The notes: generated by a model not told the origin, from the sequence alone. Shown: positions 25,527 through 35,763, numbered from the stretch's first letter. The stretch is DNA of 64,000 nucleotides from Pseudomonas sp. R-28-1W-6 (GCF_009799925.1 NZ_WELK01000007.1:82439-146438); one strand, 5' to 3'. Program-made: numbers and translations.

Positions 25527-26198
25527 GTGCGAATCCTGCTGGTCGAGGACCATCTGCCCCTGGCCGAAAGCGTGGCCCAGGCCCTGCGCGGCACCGGCTT
25601 GACCGTGGACGTGCTGCACGACGGCATCGCCGCCGAGCATGCCCTGGCCAGCGAGGACTATGCCCTGGCGGTGCTGGATGTCGGCCTGCCACGGCTGGAC
25701 GGCTTCGAGGTGCTGGCGCGCCTGCGCGGGCGCGGCAAGACCCTGCCGGTGTTGATGCTGACCGCCCGTGGCGAGGTCAAGGACCGGGTGCACGGCCTCA
25801 ACCTGGGCGCCGACGATTACCTGGCCAAGCCCTTCGAGCTGACCGAGCTGGAGGCGCGGGTCAAGGCCCTGCTGCGGCGCAGCGTGCTCGGCGGCGAGGC
25901 CCAGCAGCGCTGCGGGGCGCTGGTCTATGACCTGGGTACCCGACGTTTCAGCCTGCACGAGCAGCTGCTCAACCTGACCTCGCGCGAGCAGGCCGTGCTG
26001 GAGGCGCTGATCGCCCGGCCGGGACGGGTGATGAGCAAGGAACAGCTGGCCGACCAGGTGTTCGGCCTGGACGAGGAGGCCAGCGCCGACGCCATCGAGA
26101 TCTACGTGCACCGCCTGCGCAAGAAGCTGGAGGGCGACAGCGTGCGCATCGTCACCTTCCGCGGCCTGGGTTATCTGCTGGAGGCGGTCGGTGGCTGA
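25527..26198 (+). CDS. tctD: Response regulator for tricarboxylate uptake
   Basis: The 223-residue OmpR-class regulator has the phospho-acceptor Asp in AVLDVGLPRLDGFE (near residue 51), Lys in YLAKPFE near 101, and a winged-helix DNA-binding domain from about 130 to 223 (ADAIEIYVHRLRKKLE). The start is GTG at 25527, since the receiver domain begins VRILLVEDH and GGAG lies ten bases upstream. It is expected to activate the divergent porin-tctCBA operon. It overlaps tctE by eight bases. Confidence 0.92.
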   Translation: MRILLVEDHLPLAESVAQALRGTGLTVDVLHDGIAAEHALASEDYALAVLDVGLPRLDGFEVLARLRGRGKTLPVLMLTARGEVKDRVHGLNLGADDYLAKPFELTELEARVKALLRRSVLGGEAQQRCGALVYDLGTRRFSLHEQLLNLTSREQAVLEALIARPGRVMSKEQLADQVFGLDEEASADAIEIYVHRLRKKLEGDSVRIVTFRGLGYLLEAVGG

Positions 26199-27588
26199 AA
26201 AACCTGCCGGCAGCCTGCGCGGCCGGCTGCTGCGGCGCCTCGCCGCGCTGCTGGCCATTCCGCTGCTGATCGGCAGCCTGAGCGCCTATTGGAACGGCCG
26301 CGAGGCGGCGGACGCGGCCTACGACCGCACCTTGCTGGCCTCGGCGCGGGCCATCGCCGACGGCCTGTACACCGAAGAGGGGCTGCTGCGTGCCGACGTG
26401 CCCTACGTGGCCCTGGATGTGTTCGCCTACGACAGCGAGGGGCGCATCTTCTATCAGGTCAGCGACCTGCAGGGGCGCCTGGTCTCGGGCTACGACGCCC
26501 TGCCGGCGCCACCGCCCGGAACCCCGCGCACCGACGATTACCCGGCCCTGGCACGCTTCTACGACGGCGAGTTCGCTGGCGTCGGCGTGCGCGTGGTCAG
26601 TCTGTTGCAGCCGGTCAGCGAGCCGGAGATGAACGGCATGGCGGAAATCCGCGTGGCCGAAACCGAGGGCGCGCGCGAGCGCATGGCCCGTGGCCTGCTG
26701 CTCGATACCCTGTGGCGCATGGGCCTGCTGGCGCTGGTCAGCCTGGCCCTGGTGTGGCTGGCGGTGAGCGCGGCCCTGCGCCCGCTGGAGCGCCTGCGCA
26801 GCGCGGTGGAGGAGCGCCAGCCGGACGACCTGCGGCCGCTGCCGCTGGTCGAGGCGCAGGATGAAATGCGTCCGCTGGTGGCCGCCCTCAACCACTTCAC
26901 CGAGCGCCTGCGTGTGCAGTTCGAACGCCAGGCGCAGTTCATCGCCGATGCTTCCCACGAGCTGCGCACGCCGCTGGCGGCGCTCAAGGCGCGCATCGAG
27001 CTGGGCCTGCGCGAGCGCGAGCCGCAGCTGTGGCACAGCACCTTGGAAAAAGCCGCGCAGAGCACCGACCGCCTGACCCACCTGGCCAACCAGCTGCTGT
27101 CGCTGGCGCGCATCGAACGTGGCGCGCGGGCCATCGCCGAGGGCGGCGCCGAACGGGTCGAACTGAGCCTGCTGGTGCGTGAGCTGGCCATGGCCCTGGC
27201 GCCGCTGGCGCACCAGCGCGGCATCGCCCTGGCCCTGGAAGCCGAGGAGGGCGTGTTCATCCAAGGCGAGCCGACCCTGCTCAACGAGCTGGTCTACAAC
27301 CTGGTGGACAACGCCCTGGCCCATACCCCGGCGGGCGGCAATGTGATTCTGCGGGTGCTGGCGCCGGCGCTGCTGGAGGTCGAGGACGACGGCCCGGGGA
27401 TTCCAGCGGAGGAGCGGGAGAAGGTCTTCGAGCGTTTCTACCGGCGCAATCCGCAGGTCGGCGGTGCCGGGCTGGGGCTGGCGATCGTCGGCGAGATCTG
27501 CCGCGCCCATCTGGCGCAGATCAGCCTGGATGAAGGGCGTAGCGGTGGTCTGTTGGTGCGGGTGAGTTTCCCGGCGCCGCCGCTCTGA
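26191..27588 (+). CDS. tctE: Sensor histidine kinase for tricarboxylate uptake
   Basis: The 465-residue sensor has two membrane helices (about 14-32 and 165-190) bounding a periplasmic domain. The kinase part has the H-box ADASHELRTPLAALKARIE, N-box NELVYNLVDNALAHTP and G-boxes VEDDGPGIP and GGAGLGLAIV. The GTG start overlaps the end of tctD. Detection of citrate or a related acid is known for TctE homologues, with the sensing domain itself not diagnostic here. Confidence 0.92.
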   Translation: MAEKPAGSLRGRLLRRLAALLAIPLLIGSLSAYWNGREAADAAYDRTLLASARAIADGLYTEEGLLRADVPYVALDVFAYDSEGRIFYQVSDLQGRLVSGYDALPAPPPGTPRTDDYPALARFYDGEFAGVGVRVVSLLQPVSEPEMNGMAEIRVAETEGARERMARGLLLDTLWRMGLLALVSLALVWLAVSAALRPLERLRSAVEERQPDDLRPLPLVEAQDEMRPLVAALNHFTERLRVQFERQAQFIADASHELRTPLAALKARIELGLREREPQLWHSTLEKAAQSTDRLTHLANQLLSLARIERGARAIAEGGAERVELSLLVRELAMALAPLAHQRGIALALEAEEGVFIQGEPTLLNELVYNLVDNALAHTPAGGNVILRVLAPALLEVEDDGPGIPAEEREKVFERFYRRNPQVGGAGLGLAIVGEICRAHLAQISLDEGRSGGLLVRVSFPAPPL

Positions 27589-28344
27589 TCAGTGGCTCAG
27601 GCTCAGCGGCTGCTGGATGTCCAGCAGGTACTGGGCAACCTTGCCGCTGGCGCGCAGCTGCTGCAGACCCCGGTTGAAGCGTTGCAGCATGGCCTCGTTG
27701 CCGGCCACCTTGCGCGACAGCAGCAGGTGCAGGCTGTCGCTGCGCAGCGGCACTGGGTGGAAGCTCAACTGGCGCCGTTCGGCGGCGCTGAAGTGGCTGT
27801 GCAGCAGGTCGAAGGCCACCACCTTGTCCATCGGGAAGACATCCAGGCGCCCGGCCAACACCATGCGCAGCCCCTGTTCCTCGCTGCTCAGGCGCTGCAC
27901 CTGCAGCCGGCCGCTGTTTTCCGCCTGCTGGAAGGCCTGGCCGTAGTCGTAGTCGATGGCGCCGCCGATCCGCTTGCCTTGCAGGTCGTCGACCTGCTGC
28001 CAGTCGAAGGGCTGATCCTTGCGGTGGAACAGGTGGTAGCTGCTGTCCACCACCGGGTCGCTGATGTAGAAGGCGGCTTCGCGCTCGGGGCTGCGCAACC
28101 AGACGGCGGCGCCATCGCTCTTGCCGTGTTCGGCACTGCGCAGGGCGCGGGCCCAGGGATAGAACTCCCAGCGCACCTGGACGCCTTCGAGGGCGAAGGC
28201 TTCTTCGACGATGCGCGAGGCGACCCCGTGGTGAGGCAGGTTCTTGCCCAGGTAGGGGCTCCACTCGCCGTTGGTCAGGCGGATGGTGTCGGCCAGGGCG
28301 GTGCCGGCGAGAGTCAGGGCGAGCAGCAGGGCAAACAGACGCAT
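27589..28344 (-). CDS. Periplasmic binding protein-like (amino acid type) protein
   Basis: The 251-residue protein has a signal peptide (MRLFALLLALTLAGTALADTIRL) and a type II periplasmic-binding fold. It opens with TNGEWSPYLGKNLPHHGVASRIVEEAF and has GGAIDYDYGQAF in the lobe hinge region. Its stop codon is immediately after tctE on the opposite strand, so the two are convergent with no spacer. No transporter genes accompany it. Stand-alone members of this family are common in Pseudomonas and mostly uncharacterised. Confidence 0.8.
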   Translation of the reverse strand: MRLFALLLALTLAGTALADTIRLTNGEWSPYLGKNLPHHGVASRIVEEAFALEGVQVRWEFYPWARALRSAEHGKSDGAAVWLRSPEREAAFYISDPVVDSSYHLFHRKDQPFDWQQVDDLQGKRIGGAIDYDYGQAFQQAENSGRLQVQRLSSEEQGLRMVLAGRLDVFPMDKVVAFDLLHSHFSAAERRQLSFHPVPLRSDSLHLLLSRKVAGNEAMLQRFNRGLQQLRASGKVAQYLLDIQQPLSLSH

Positions 28345-28416
28345 CGGGTGCTTCCTTCTCCCAGATTGAACGGGGCAAGGTCATTCCATTGGACCTCGGC
28401 GGCTTGCGACCGCCGC

Positions 28417-28440
28417 TCCGCCGCTGCTGGCAGCGGCGGA
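28417..28440. terminator. GC stem-loop upstream of the HDOD gene end
   Basis: TCCGCCGCTG and CAGCGGCGGA form a perfect 10-bp stem with a four-base loop, 46 bases beyond the HDOD stop codon. There is no T run, so it may be a weak terminator or an mRNA-stabilising end. Confidence 0.45.
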
Positions 28441-28485
28441 GCTAGTTCATAGCGTAGAAGCAGATGGCGAATACGTCTGCTGCGA

Positions 28486-29322
28486 TTACTGCAGCATGCT
28501 GGTGGCGGCTTCCATGGCCGCGGAGAGGTCTTCGTCGGCCTGCATGTCGACGTTCGGGTCGAGGCCGAGCTTGGCGAAGGCGGGGATCTTGCTCCAGTCC
28601 AGCTGGGTGTAGGGATGCTCGCTGCCCAGGTAGCTCTGCAGGGTGGCGACCTGGACGATGTCGACGTAGTCGACCTTGGCCGAGTTGCGGGTGAAGTCCA
28701 GGTGCTGGCCCGGCACCATGGCGATCGGCTCGGGGAATTCCCAGGAACGCAGGATCTTGTCGCCGATGATCGGGTGGATCTTCTCGATCACGTGGTTGAG
28801 GCTGATGGAGTCGGCCAGCAGCTCGTTGTGCTCTTCGGCGTAGGTCAGGATCGGTAGGATGCCGATCTGGTGCACCAGGCCGGCGAGGGTCGCCTGGTCG
28901 GGCATCAGGCGGGTGTAGTGTTTGCACAGAACGTGGCAGATGCCGGCGATTTCCGTGCTTTTGTTCCACACTTCACGCATCTTGCGGTCGACCACGTCGC
29001 TGGTGGCCTGGAACATCTGTTCCATGGCCAGGCCGGTGGCCAGGTTGCAGGTGTAGTTGATGCCGAGGCGGCTTACGGCCATCTGCAGGTCGGTGATTTC
29101 CTTGCTGGTGCGCAGCAGCGGGCTGTTGACCACCTTGATGATGCGCGCGGTCAGCGCGGCATCGTTGCCGATCACCTTGCTCAGGGCCGGGATGCTGATG
29201 TTCGGGTCTTCGGCGGCCTCGCGAACCTTCAGCGCTACCTCGGGTAGGGTCGGCAGCACCAGCTCATCGTTTTCGATGGCCTGGATCAGTTCCTGTTGGA
29301 CTTTTTCGGCAAGCTTGCTCAT
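28486..29322 (-). CDS. HDOD-domain signalling protein
   Basis: The 278-residue protein is a single HDOD domain spanning about residues 20-220. Visible family segments are LPTLPEVALKVREAAEDPNI, LSKVIGNDAALTARIIKVVNSPLL and LAGLVHQIGILPIL. The C-terminal 50 residues are acidic. Its sequence is clearly different from the HDOD protein at 17218. GAGCAGAGATGAG precedes the ATG. Output is unknown. Confidence 0.82.
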   Translation of the reverse strand: MSKLAEKVQQELIQAIENDELVLPTLPEVALKVREAAEDPNISIPALSKVIGNDAALTARIIKVVNSPLLRTSKEITDLQMAVSRLGINYTCNLATGLAMEQMFQATSDVVDRKMREVWNKSTEIAGICHVLCKHYTRLMPDQATLAGLVHQIGILPILTYAEEHNELLADSISLNHVIEKIHPIIGDKILRSWEFPEPIAMVPGQHLDFTRNSAKVDYVDIVQVATLQSYLGSEHPYTQLDWSKIPAFAKLGLDPNVDMQADEDLSAAMEAATSMLQ

Positions 29323-29430
29323 CTCTGCTCTCGGATCACGCGACCGCTTCAGTGTAGTGCGGTCGGCTCATGGGTCAGGGTTACGCCGGGTTGTACCTTG
29401 TTTGCCCCGGCTTATGCATCCGTTTTCTAA

Positions 29431-30372
29431 TCAGCGCTGGATCTCGCGGTCGCCGTCCAGTTCGTAGGGCAGGCTGAGTACCTGCAGTGGCGGGCCTTCG
29501 AGGCTGTCGAGGCGGATGCGGCCGTCCTGGGCGGCATCTTCCTGGAGCACGGCGAGCAGCTCGCCGCCACTGCCGTTGTGCGCGGCCAGGACCACTTCGC
29601 CGACGCTGGAGCCATGCACCGGCGAGAACAGTTCGGCGCCGATGGACGGAAGCGGGCCCGTGTCCAGGCTGAGACGATAGAGACGTCGCTTGAGCTTGCC
29701 GAGATACTGCATGCGCGCGACGATTTCCTGGCCGGTGTAGCAGCCCTTCTTGAAGCTCACGCCGCCCAAGGCCTGCAGGTTGATCATCTGCGGGATCAGC
29801 TGTTCGCGGGTGGCGCCGAAGACCTGGCCGATGCCGGCGCGCACTTGGCCCAGCAGCCAGTCGTTGAGCGGCGCTTCGCGCAGTTGCGCGGCCAGGCGCT
29901 TGTGCAGGGTCTCGGCCTGGTCGGCGGGGGCCCAGATTTCGGCGCGGCCATCGCTCAGGCGCAGGGCCAGCAGGCCGTTGTGGCGCACCACGGTATCCGC
30001 GGCTTGCGGCAGGTCGAGGCCCAGGCTGACCAGCGCGCCATCGCCGCCACTGAGACCGTAGCGCACCCAGGCGGCGGATTCGTCGCTCAGGGTCGATTTG
30101 GAGAACACCGCATATTTCTTCAGCTCGGCCAGTTGCGCCTCGAGCAGCTCGCTGGCCATGGCCAGCAGGTAGCCGTCGCCTTCACCGAGGATGCGGAAGC
30201 TCGACAGCATGCGCCCCTTGGGCGTGCAGCGGGCACCGAGGCTGCTGGTCTGCGCGTCGAGGTAGTTGAGGTTGCAGGTGACCTGGCCCTGGAGGAATTT
30301 ACTGGCGTCGGCGCCGCGCACGGCGAGCAGGGCTTCGTGGTTCAGGGGGCAGAAAAAAGCGGAGTCGGCCAT
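29431..30372 (-). CDS. ygfZ: Folate-binding tRNA-modification/Fe-S repair protein YgfZ
   Basis: The 313-residue GcvT-like protein carries the YgfZ signature [18 protein letters not shown] near residue 212 (KGCYTGQE). Members bind tetrahydrofolate and support Fe-S enzymes and tRNA thio-modification. It is divergent from sdhE, a pairing found widely in gamma-proteobacteria. Confidence 0.92.
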   Translation of the reverse strand: MADSAFFCPLNHEALLAVRGADASKFLQGQVTCNLNYLDAQTSSLGARCTPKGRMLSSFRILGEGDGYLLAMASELLEAQLAELKKYAVFSKSTLSDESAAWVRYGLSGGDGALVSLGLDLPQAADTVVRHNGLLALRLSDGRAEIWAPADQAETLHKRLAAQLREAPLNDWLLGQVRAGIGQVFGATREQLIPQMINLQALGGVSFKKGCYTGQEIVARMQYLGKLKRRLYRLSLDTGPLPSIGAELFSPVHGSSVGEVVLAAHNGSGGELLAVLQEDAAQDGRIRLDSLEGPPLQVLSLPYELDGDREIQR

Positions 30373-30491
30373 TGGCTGTCGCAGGTAGGGAAGACTGGGG
30401 CCTCATCATAGAGCCGACCCGCGCGCTTGTCAGCGGGTGCCGAGTGCGCCGCCGCTCGCTATACTGCGCACCTTCCCACAGGAGCCGCTGT

Positions 30492-30746
30492 ATGGCCGAC
30501 GCTACCGAACTGAATCGACTCTTCTGGCACAGCCGTCGCGGCATGCTGGAGCTGGATGTGCTGCTGGTGCCCTTCGTCAAGGAGGTGTACGCGACCCTGG
30601 ATGCCGAGGATCAGGCGCGCTATCGCAAACTGCTGGAATGCGAGGATCAGGACATGTTCGGCTGGTTCATGCAGCGCGAAGAGCCGGAGGATGCCGACCT
30701 CAAGCGCATGGTGCGCATGATCCTGGATCGTGTCCAACCCAAGTAA
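30492..30746 (+). CDS. sdhE: Succinate dehydrogenase flavinylation/assembly factor
   Basis: The 84-residue protein contains the Sdh[11 protein letters not shown] motif at residues 16-25 and the acidic DQDMFGWFM segment. It promotes covalent FAD attachment to SdhA/FrdA. ACAGGAG precedes the ATG at 30492, and a TATACT -10-like box lies at 30460-30465. It overlaps ygfX by 17 bases. Confidence 0.93.
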   Translation: MADATELNRLFWHSRRGMLELDVLLVPFVKEVYATLDAEDQARYRKLLECEDQDMFGWFMQREEPEDADLKRMVRMILDRVQPK

Positions 30747-31182
30747 CGGCTTCGAATGCCACTGGCAGGCCTCGCGCCTGCTGCTGGCGAGCTATCTGCT
30801 GGCGCTGTTCCTGGCGCTGCTCACCTTGTGTCTCGTCGCCATTCCGGCCTGGGCGCTGACCCTGGGCGTGCTGTGTTGCCTGGCGCAGGCCGTCTGGGTG
30901 TTGCCGCGTCAGGTGCTGCTCGGTCACCCGTGCGCCTTCAGCGGGTTGCGCTTGGATGAGGATGGCTGGCAGCTGTACAGCCGGGCCAATGGCTGGCAGG
31001 CGGTGCAGTTGCGCCCGGACAGCCTGGCCTTGCCGCTGCTGGTGGTACTGCGCTTTCGCTTGGCTGGCGAGCGGCGCGTGCGCGGGTTGTGCATCCCGCG
31101 CGATGCCTTGTCGCGGGAGCAGCACCGACGTCTGCGGGTACGCCTGAAGTTCAGTCGCCGTAGATGGGCGGCAGCAGAATAG
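30730..31182 (+). CDS. ygfX: YgfX-family membrane protein (CptA-like)
   Basis: The 150-residue protein has two membrane helices in residues 18-58 and a basic soluble tail ([13 protein letters not shown]). This matches the YgfX family that follows sdhE in many gamma-proteobacteria. In E. coli the pair was named cptAB, with CptA reported to act on the cytoskeleton as a toxin. Whether that holds here is not shown. GTG start within sdhE; the 3' end overlaps nadB by 32 bases tail to tail. Confidence 0.8.
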   Translation: MSNPSNGFECHWQASRLLLASYLLALFLALLTLCLVAIPAWALTLGVLCCLAQAVWVLPRQVLLGHPCAFSGLRLDEDGWQLYSRANGWQAVQLRPDSLALPLLVVLRFRLAGERRVRGLCIPRDALSREQHRRLRVRLKFSRRRWAAAE

Positions 31183-32767
31183 TGTCCTTGGCTTGCGGCA
31201 ACTGTTCCGGGTAATCCAGGGTGTAGTGCAGGCCGCGGCTCTCATGACGCAGCATGGCCGAACGGATCATCAGCTCGGCGACCAGGGCCAGGTTGCGCAG
31301 CTCGATCAGGTCGCGGCTGACCTTGTAGTTGCTGTAGAACTCGTCGATCTCGCTGAGCAGCAGGCGCACGCGGTGCTGGGCGCGCTGCAGGCGCTTGTTG
31401 GTGCGCACGATGCCCACGTAGTCCCACATGAAGCGCCGCAGTTCGTCCCAGTTGTGCGCGATGATCACGTCCTCGTCCGAGTCGGTCACCTGGCTGGCGT
31501 CCCAGGTCGGCAGCTCGCTCGGCATCTCCACCTGGTCCAGTTGGGCGACTATGTCGGCGGCGGCCGAGCGGGCGTAGACGAAGCATTCCAGCAGCGAGTT
31601 GCTGGCCAGGCGGTTGGCGCCATGCAGGCCGGTGAAGCTGGTTTCGCCGATCGCATACAGGCCGGGTACGTCGGTGCGCCCGCTGCTGTCGATCAGCACG
31701 CCGCCGCAGGTGTAGTGCGCCGCCGGCACCACCGGGATGGGCTGGCGGGTGATGTCGATGCCGAACTGCAGGCAGCGCTCGTACACGGTGGGGAAGTGCG
31801 CCTTGATGAACTCGGCGGGCTTGTGGCTGATGTCCAGGTAGACGCAGTCTATCCCTAGGCGCTTCATCTCATGGTCGATGGCGCGGGCGACGATGTCGCG
31901 CGGGGCCAGCTCTTCGCGCGGGTCGAAGCGCGGCATGAAGCGCTCGCCATTGGGCAGCTTGAGCAGGGCGCCCTCGCCGCGCAGGGCCTCGGTGATCAGG
32001 AAGTTCTTGGCCTGGGGGTGATACAGGCAGGTCGGATGGAACTGGTTGAACTCCAGGTTGCCGACCCGGCAGCCGGCGCGCCAGGCCATGGCGATGCCAT
32101 CGCCGCAGGCGCCGTCGGCATTGCTGGTGTACAGGTAGACCTTGGCCGCGCCGCCGGTGGCGAGGATGACGAAACGCGCGTGGCAGGTGTCGACTTCGCC
32201 GCTCTGGCGGTTCAGTACGTAGGCGCCGAGGCAGCGCTGGCCGGGGCGGCCGAGCTTGCGCTCGGTGATCAGGTCGACCGCCACACGCTGCTCCAACAGC
32301 TCGATGTTGGGGCGCTGGCGCGCCTGCTGCAGCAGGGTGTTGAAGATGGCGGCGCCGGTGGCGTCGGCGGCGTGGATGATGCGCCGATGGCTGTGGCCGC
32401 CCTCGCGGGTCAGGTGGAATTCGAAGCCGCCATCCTCGCGCTCGTGTTCATCGCCGCGGGTGAAGGGTACGCCTTGCGCGATCAGCCACTGGATGGCCTC
32501 CCGGCTATGCTCGACGGTGAAGCGCACGGCATCTTCGCGGCACAGGCCGCCACCGGCGTTGAGGGTGTCGGCGACATGGGACTCGACCGTGTCGGTGTCA
32601 TCCAGTACGGCGGCAACCCCGCCCTGGGCCCAATAGGTCGAGCCATTGGCCAGCTCGCCCTTGCTCAGCACGGCGATGCGCAGGTGCTGCGGCAAGGTCA
32701 GGGCCAGGGTCAGGCCGGCTGCACCGCTGCCAATGATGAGTACGTCGTGCTGATGGTGTTGGCTCAT
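31151..32767 (-). CDS. nadB: L-aspartate oxidase
   Basis: The 538-residue flavoprotein has the FAD motif [16 protein letters not shown] at the N-terminus, [13 protein letters not shown] near 42, and the substrate region [27 protein letters not shown] near 350. It makes iminoaspartate for NAD synthesis. Its location divergent from algU is the standard Pseudomonas layout. Confidence 0.96.
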   Translation of the reverse strand: MSQHHQHDVLIIGSGAAGLTLALTLPQHLRIAVLSKGELANGSTYWAQGGVAAVLDDTDTVESHVADTLNAGGGLCREDAVRFTVEHSREAIQWLIAQGVPFTRGDEHEREDGGFEFHLTREGGHSHRRIIHAADATGAAIFNTLLQQARQRPNIELLEQRVAVDLITERKLGRPGQRCLGAYVLNRQSGEVDTCHARFVILATGGAAKVYLYTSNADGACGDGIAMAWRAGCRVGNLEFNQFHPTCLYHPQAKNFLITEALRGEGALLKLPNGERFMPRFDPREELAPRDIVARAIDHEMKRLGIDCVYLDISHKPAEFIKAHFPTVYERCLQFGIDITRQPIPVVPAAHYTCGGVLIDSSGRTDVPGLYAIGETSFTGLHGANRLASNSLLECFVYARSAAADIVAQLDQVEMPSELPTWDASQVTDSDEDVIIAHNWDELRRFMWDYVGIVRTNKRLQRAQHRVRLLLSEIDEFYSNYKVSRDLIELRNLALVAELMIRSAMLRHESRGLHYTLDYPEQLPQAKDTILLPPIYGD

Positions 32768-32856
32768 CTACTGCTGATTCCGCGAAAGGGCGCCGCCTAG
32801 TATATAGAGGGGGTGGCCGGCACAATAGCGGCCTTATGACAGACTAAAATGATCGG

Positions 32857-33063
32857 GAACTTCTTTATACGTTCAGGTTCCATAGACTGTCACCCGTCAC
32901 CATAGGTGCCGATCGATCCTGCCAGCAGGGCGGCGTCGATCAGGTAAAAAGATTATCCGGCAGCAGGGCCGCAGGCTCTGTTGCGTTGTTTCGTGCAAGC
33001 GTCTCGGGCGCTGCAGGAAGCCTGTTCGGAGGGGGAGAACTTTTGCGCAACGTCCGAGTCTAT
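32857..33063 (+). promoter_or_regulatory. AlgU-type promoters upstream of algU
   Basis: The 355-base gap before algU contains two GAACTT boxes. The one at 33037-33042 is followed after 16 bases by TCTAT at 33059-33063, a good match to the AlgU (RpoE-type) pattern GAACTT-N16/17-TCTGA. The one at 32857-32862 is followed by a weaker TCCAT at 32880. Autoregulation of algU from such promoters is established in Pseudomonas. Confidence 0.7.
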
Positions 33064-33122
33064 CTTGGCAGAACGACTTGCTGGCAGACGCAGAACTCCT
33101 TCGAACCCCACGAGGAGTATTC

Positions 33123-33704
33123 ATGCTAACCCAGGAAGACGATCAGCAACTGGTCGAGCGGGTGCAGCGCGGCGACAAACGGGCTTTCGATCTGCTGGTG
33201 CTCAAGTACCAGCACAAGATTCTGGGGCTGGTCGTGCGCTTCGTGCACGACAGCCACGAGGCCCAGGATGTCGCGCAGGAGGCCTTTATCAAGGCCTATC
33301 GTGCGCTCGGCAATTTTCGCGGCGACAGTGCGTTTTATACCTGGCTGTACCGGATCGCCATCAATACGGCGAAGAATTACCTGGTTTCGCGCGGTCGCCG
33401 GCCGCCGGACAGTGATGTGAGTGCCGAGGATGCGGAGTTCTATGAGGGGGATCATGCACTCAAGGACATCGAATCGCCGGAGCGGCTGTTGCTGCGTGAC
33501 GAGGTCGAAGCCACCGTGCATCGCACCATCCAGCAGTTGCCCGAGGATTTGCGCACGGCACTGACTCTGCGTGAGTTTGATGGGTTGAGTTACGAGGACA
33601 TTGCCAATGTCATGCAATGTCCGGTGGGCACCGTGCGCTCGCGGATTTTCCGGGCGCGCGAGGCCATCGATAAGTCCCTGCAACCCCTGTTGCAGGAAGC
33701 CTGA
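33123..33704 (+). CDS. algU: Extracytoplasmic-stress sigma factor AlgU (RpoE-like)
   Basis: The 193-residue sigma factor has region 2 (HKILGLVVRFVHDSHEAQDVAQEAFIKAYRAL) and region 4 (LREFDGLSYEDIANVMQCPVGTVRSRIFRAR). It directs envelope-stress and alginate transcription. GAGGAG precedes the ATG at 33123. It heads algU-mucA-mucB-mucC-mucD. No disruption is visible. Confidence 0.97.
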   Translation: MLTQEDDQQLVERVQRGDKRAFDLLVLKYQHKILGLVVRFVHDSHEAQDVAQEAFIKAYRALGNFRGDSAFYTWLYRIAINTAKNYLVSRGRRPPDSDVSAEDAEFYEGDHALKDIESPERLLLRDEVEATVHRTIQQLPEDLRTALTLREFDGLSYEDIANVMQCPVGTVRSRIFRAREAIDKSLQPLLQEA

Positions 33705-33735
33705 GACAGCGGCGACAGCCGAGAGAGGAACCGCC

Positions 33736-34323
33736 ATGAGTCGTGAAGCCCTGCAGGAATCGCTGTCCGCGGTGATGGATAACGAAGCGGATGAACTGGA
33801 ACTGCGCCGGGTGCTGAGCGCCAGCGACGAGCCCGAGCTGCGCGCCACCTGGGCGCGTTATCAGGTCGCCCGTGCGGTGATGCACAAGGAGTTGCGCGAG
33901 CCGCGCCTGGATATCGCCGCCGCCGTCTCCGTCGCCCTGGCCGACGAGGCGCAGCCGGCCAAGGTCTCCCGCGCCCCGTGGCGCGGCCTGGGGCGCCTGG
34001 CGGTTGCCGCATCGGTGACGGTTGCCGTGCTGGCGGGCGTACGTTTCTACAATCAGGACGAGCTGGGTGGCGCGCAGCTGGCCCAACAGGGTGTGCAGCC
34101 CGCTCTGGCGATGCCGCAAGCCCAGGGCCCGGCAGTGTTGGCGGGCTATACGACGAGCAGCGAGCCGCTGGTGCAGGGTGTGCCGAAGGCGCAGCAGCCG
34201 GTTTCCGGCTGGCATGAGCAGCGTCTGCCCGCCTACCTGCGCCAGCATGCGCAGCAGGCGGCCGCCAATGGCGCTGATTCGGCTCTGCCGTATGCGCGTG
34301 CCGCCAGCCTGGAAAACCGCTGA
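33736..34323 (+). CDS. mucA: Anti-sigma factor MucA
   Basis: The 195-residue single-pass protein has a cytoplasmic AlgU-binding half (LQESLSAVMDNEADELELRRVL), a membrane helix near 84-101 (LAVAASVTVAVLAGVRFY) and a periplasmic half ending in LENR. Length equals that of functional MucA, with no truncating mutation, so a non-mucoid wild-type state is expected. GAGGAA precedes the ATG at 33736. Confidence 0.95.
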   Translation: MSREALQESLSAVMDNEADELELRRVLSASDEPELRATWARYQVARAVMHKELREPRLDIAAAVSVALADEAQPAKVSRAPWRGLGRLAVAASVTVAVLAGVRFYNQDELGGAQLAQQGVQPALAMPQAQGPAVLAGYTTSSEPLVQGVPKAQQPVSGWHEQRLPAYLRQHAQQAAANGADSALPYARAASLENR

Positions 34324-34331
34324 GGAGGACC

Positions 34332-35288
34332 ATGCGCGCCTTCCCGTTTCTCCTGTTGTTCGGCAGCTGGCTGGCGTTGCCGGTCCAGGCTGCCGATGCC
34401 CAGGACTGGCTGGGCCGTTTGGCCAAGGCTGAAGAGCAAAGCTTTCACGGTACCTTCGTTTACGAGCGCAACGGCAGCTTTTCCACCCATGCCATCTGGC
34501 ATCGGGCCGAGGCGGGTGGCGGGGTGCGCGAGCGCCTGCTGCAGCTCGACGGCCCGGCGCAGGAGGTGCTGCGCGTCGACGGCCGTCCGCAGTGCGTGAG
34601 TGGTGCCCTGACCGACCAGCTCAGCGAGGTACAGTGGCCGGCTCGCGCGCTGGCTCCGGAGCAGCTGGCCAAGCGTTATGAGTTGCGTGTGCTGGGGCGC
34701 TCGCGGGTGGCTGGGCGCGCCGCCGTGGTGCTGGCGCTGAAGCCGCGCGATCAGCACCGCTATGCGGTCGAACTGCATCTGGATGAAGAAACGGCCGTAC
34801 CGCTCAGGTCGTTGCTGCTGAGCGAGAAGGGTCAGCTGCTCGAGCGCTTCCAGTTCATCGAGCTGGATACCGTCGGCTCGGTGGCCGACGAGCAGCTGCA
34901 GCCCAGTGCGGCCTGCAAGGCGGTGAGTTTCGGCAAGGCCGACGAGCTTTCCGCGCAGGCCTGGCGGGCGGCCTGGCTGCCGCCGGGGTTCGAGTTGCAG
35001 CAGGCTCTGCGGCGCCGCAGCCCGGCCTCTGCGGAGCCGGTGGCTTGCCTGATGTATGACGATGGTCTGGCGCGCTTCTCGGTCTTTCTCGAGCCGTTGC
35101 GTGGTGCTGCAGTGGAGGATGCGCGCAGCCAGTTGGGGCCGACTGCCGTGGTGTCCCGGCGCATGGCGACGGCGGATGGCGATGTGATGGTGACGGTGGT
35201 TGGCGAGATCCCGCTGGGTACCGCCGAGCGGGTGGCCCTGTCCATGCAGGCGCTGCAACCCCCTACGACGGGGGCGGTGGCGCAATGA
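34332..35288 (+). CDS. mucB: Periplasmic MucA-protecting protein MucB (RseB-like)
   Basis: The 318-residue protein has a signal peptide ending near VQAADAQDWLGRL and the RseB fold, with QSFHGTFVYERNGSF near 36 and the C-terminal segment LMYDDGLARFSVFLEPL. It shields MucA from AlgW-type proteolysis. GGAGGA lies just before the ATG. It overlaps mucC by four bases (ATGA). Confidence 0.95.
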   Translation: MRAFPFLLLFGSWLALPVQAADAQDWLGRLAKAEEQSFHGTFVYERNGSFSTHAIWHRAEAGGGVRERLLQLDGPAQEVLRVDGRPQCVSGALTDQLSEVQWPARALAPEQLAKRYELRVLGRSRVAGRAAVVLALKPRDQHRYAVELHLDEETAVPLRSLLLSEKGQLLERFQFIELDTVGSVADEQLQPSAACKAVSFGKADELSAQAWRAAWLPPGFELQQALRRRSPASAEPVACLMYDDGLARFSVFLEPLRGAAVEDARSQLGPTAVVSRRMATADGDVMVTVVGEIPLGTAERVALSMQALQPPTTGAVAQ

Positions 35289-35731
35289 TCGAGGAGCGCG
35301 GGCGTGTCGTGGCGCTCGAGTCGGGGGCTGTCTGGGTCGAGACCTTGCGCAAGAGCACCTGCTCCAGTTGCTCGGCCAATGCCGGTTGTGGCCAGGGCCT
35401 GATGGACAAGCTGGGCGTTGGTCGTAGCCGGGGCCTGGTGCGCGCCCTCTGCGATCTGCAGGTGCAGGTGGGTGATGCCGTGGTGATCGGTGTGCGCGAG
35501 GATCTGCTGGTGCGTGGCGCCCTGCTGGTCTATCTGCTGCCGCTGGTATGCCTGTTTGCCGCCGCCCTGCTGGCGCAGGCGTTGGGCTTGGCCGAACCAC
35601 TGGTGATCCTGCTGGGCCTGGCCGGGTTGTTCGCGGGCTGGCTCGTGGTGCGTTGGCGCAGTCGTCAAACGGCGGCCGACCCGGCGCTGCAGCCGGTAGT
35701 GCTGCGTGCCATGCTGGTCAGTGCGTGCTGA
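35285..35731 (+). CDS. mucC: MucC/RseC-family regulator
   Basis: The 148-residue protein has an N-terminal Cys cluster CSSCSANAGCGQG near 30-42 and two membrane helices (about 80-118), as in the RseC/MucC family. Its effect on the sigma-factor pathway is modest and not well defined. Translationally coupled to mucB, with mucD 32 bases downstream. Confidence 0.92.
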   Translation: MIEERGRVVALESGAVWVETLRKSTCSSCSANAGCGQGLMDKLGVGRSRGLVRALCDLQVQVGDAVVIGVREDLLVRGALLVYLLPLVCLFAAALLAQALGLAEPLVILLGLAGLFAGWLVVRWRSRQTAADPALQPVVLRAMLVSAC

Positions 35732-35763
35732 ATACTCATTTCTGTGGATGGGAGCTGTCGTCG

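Noticed and set aside
33736..34323. Possible mucoid-type truncation of mucA
   Set aside because: The frame is full length (195 residues) with no frameshift or premature stop.
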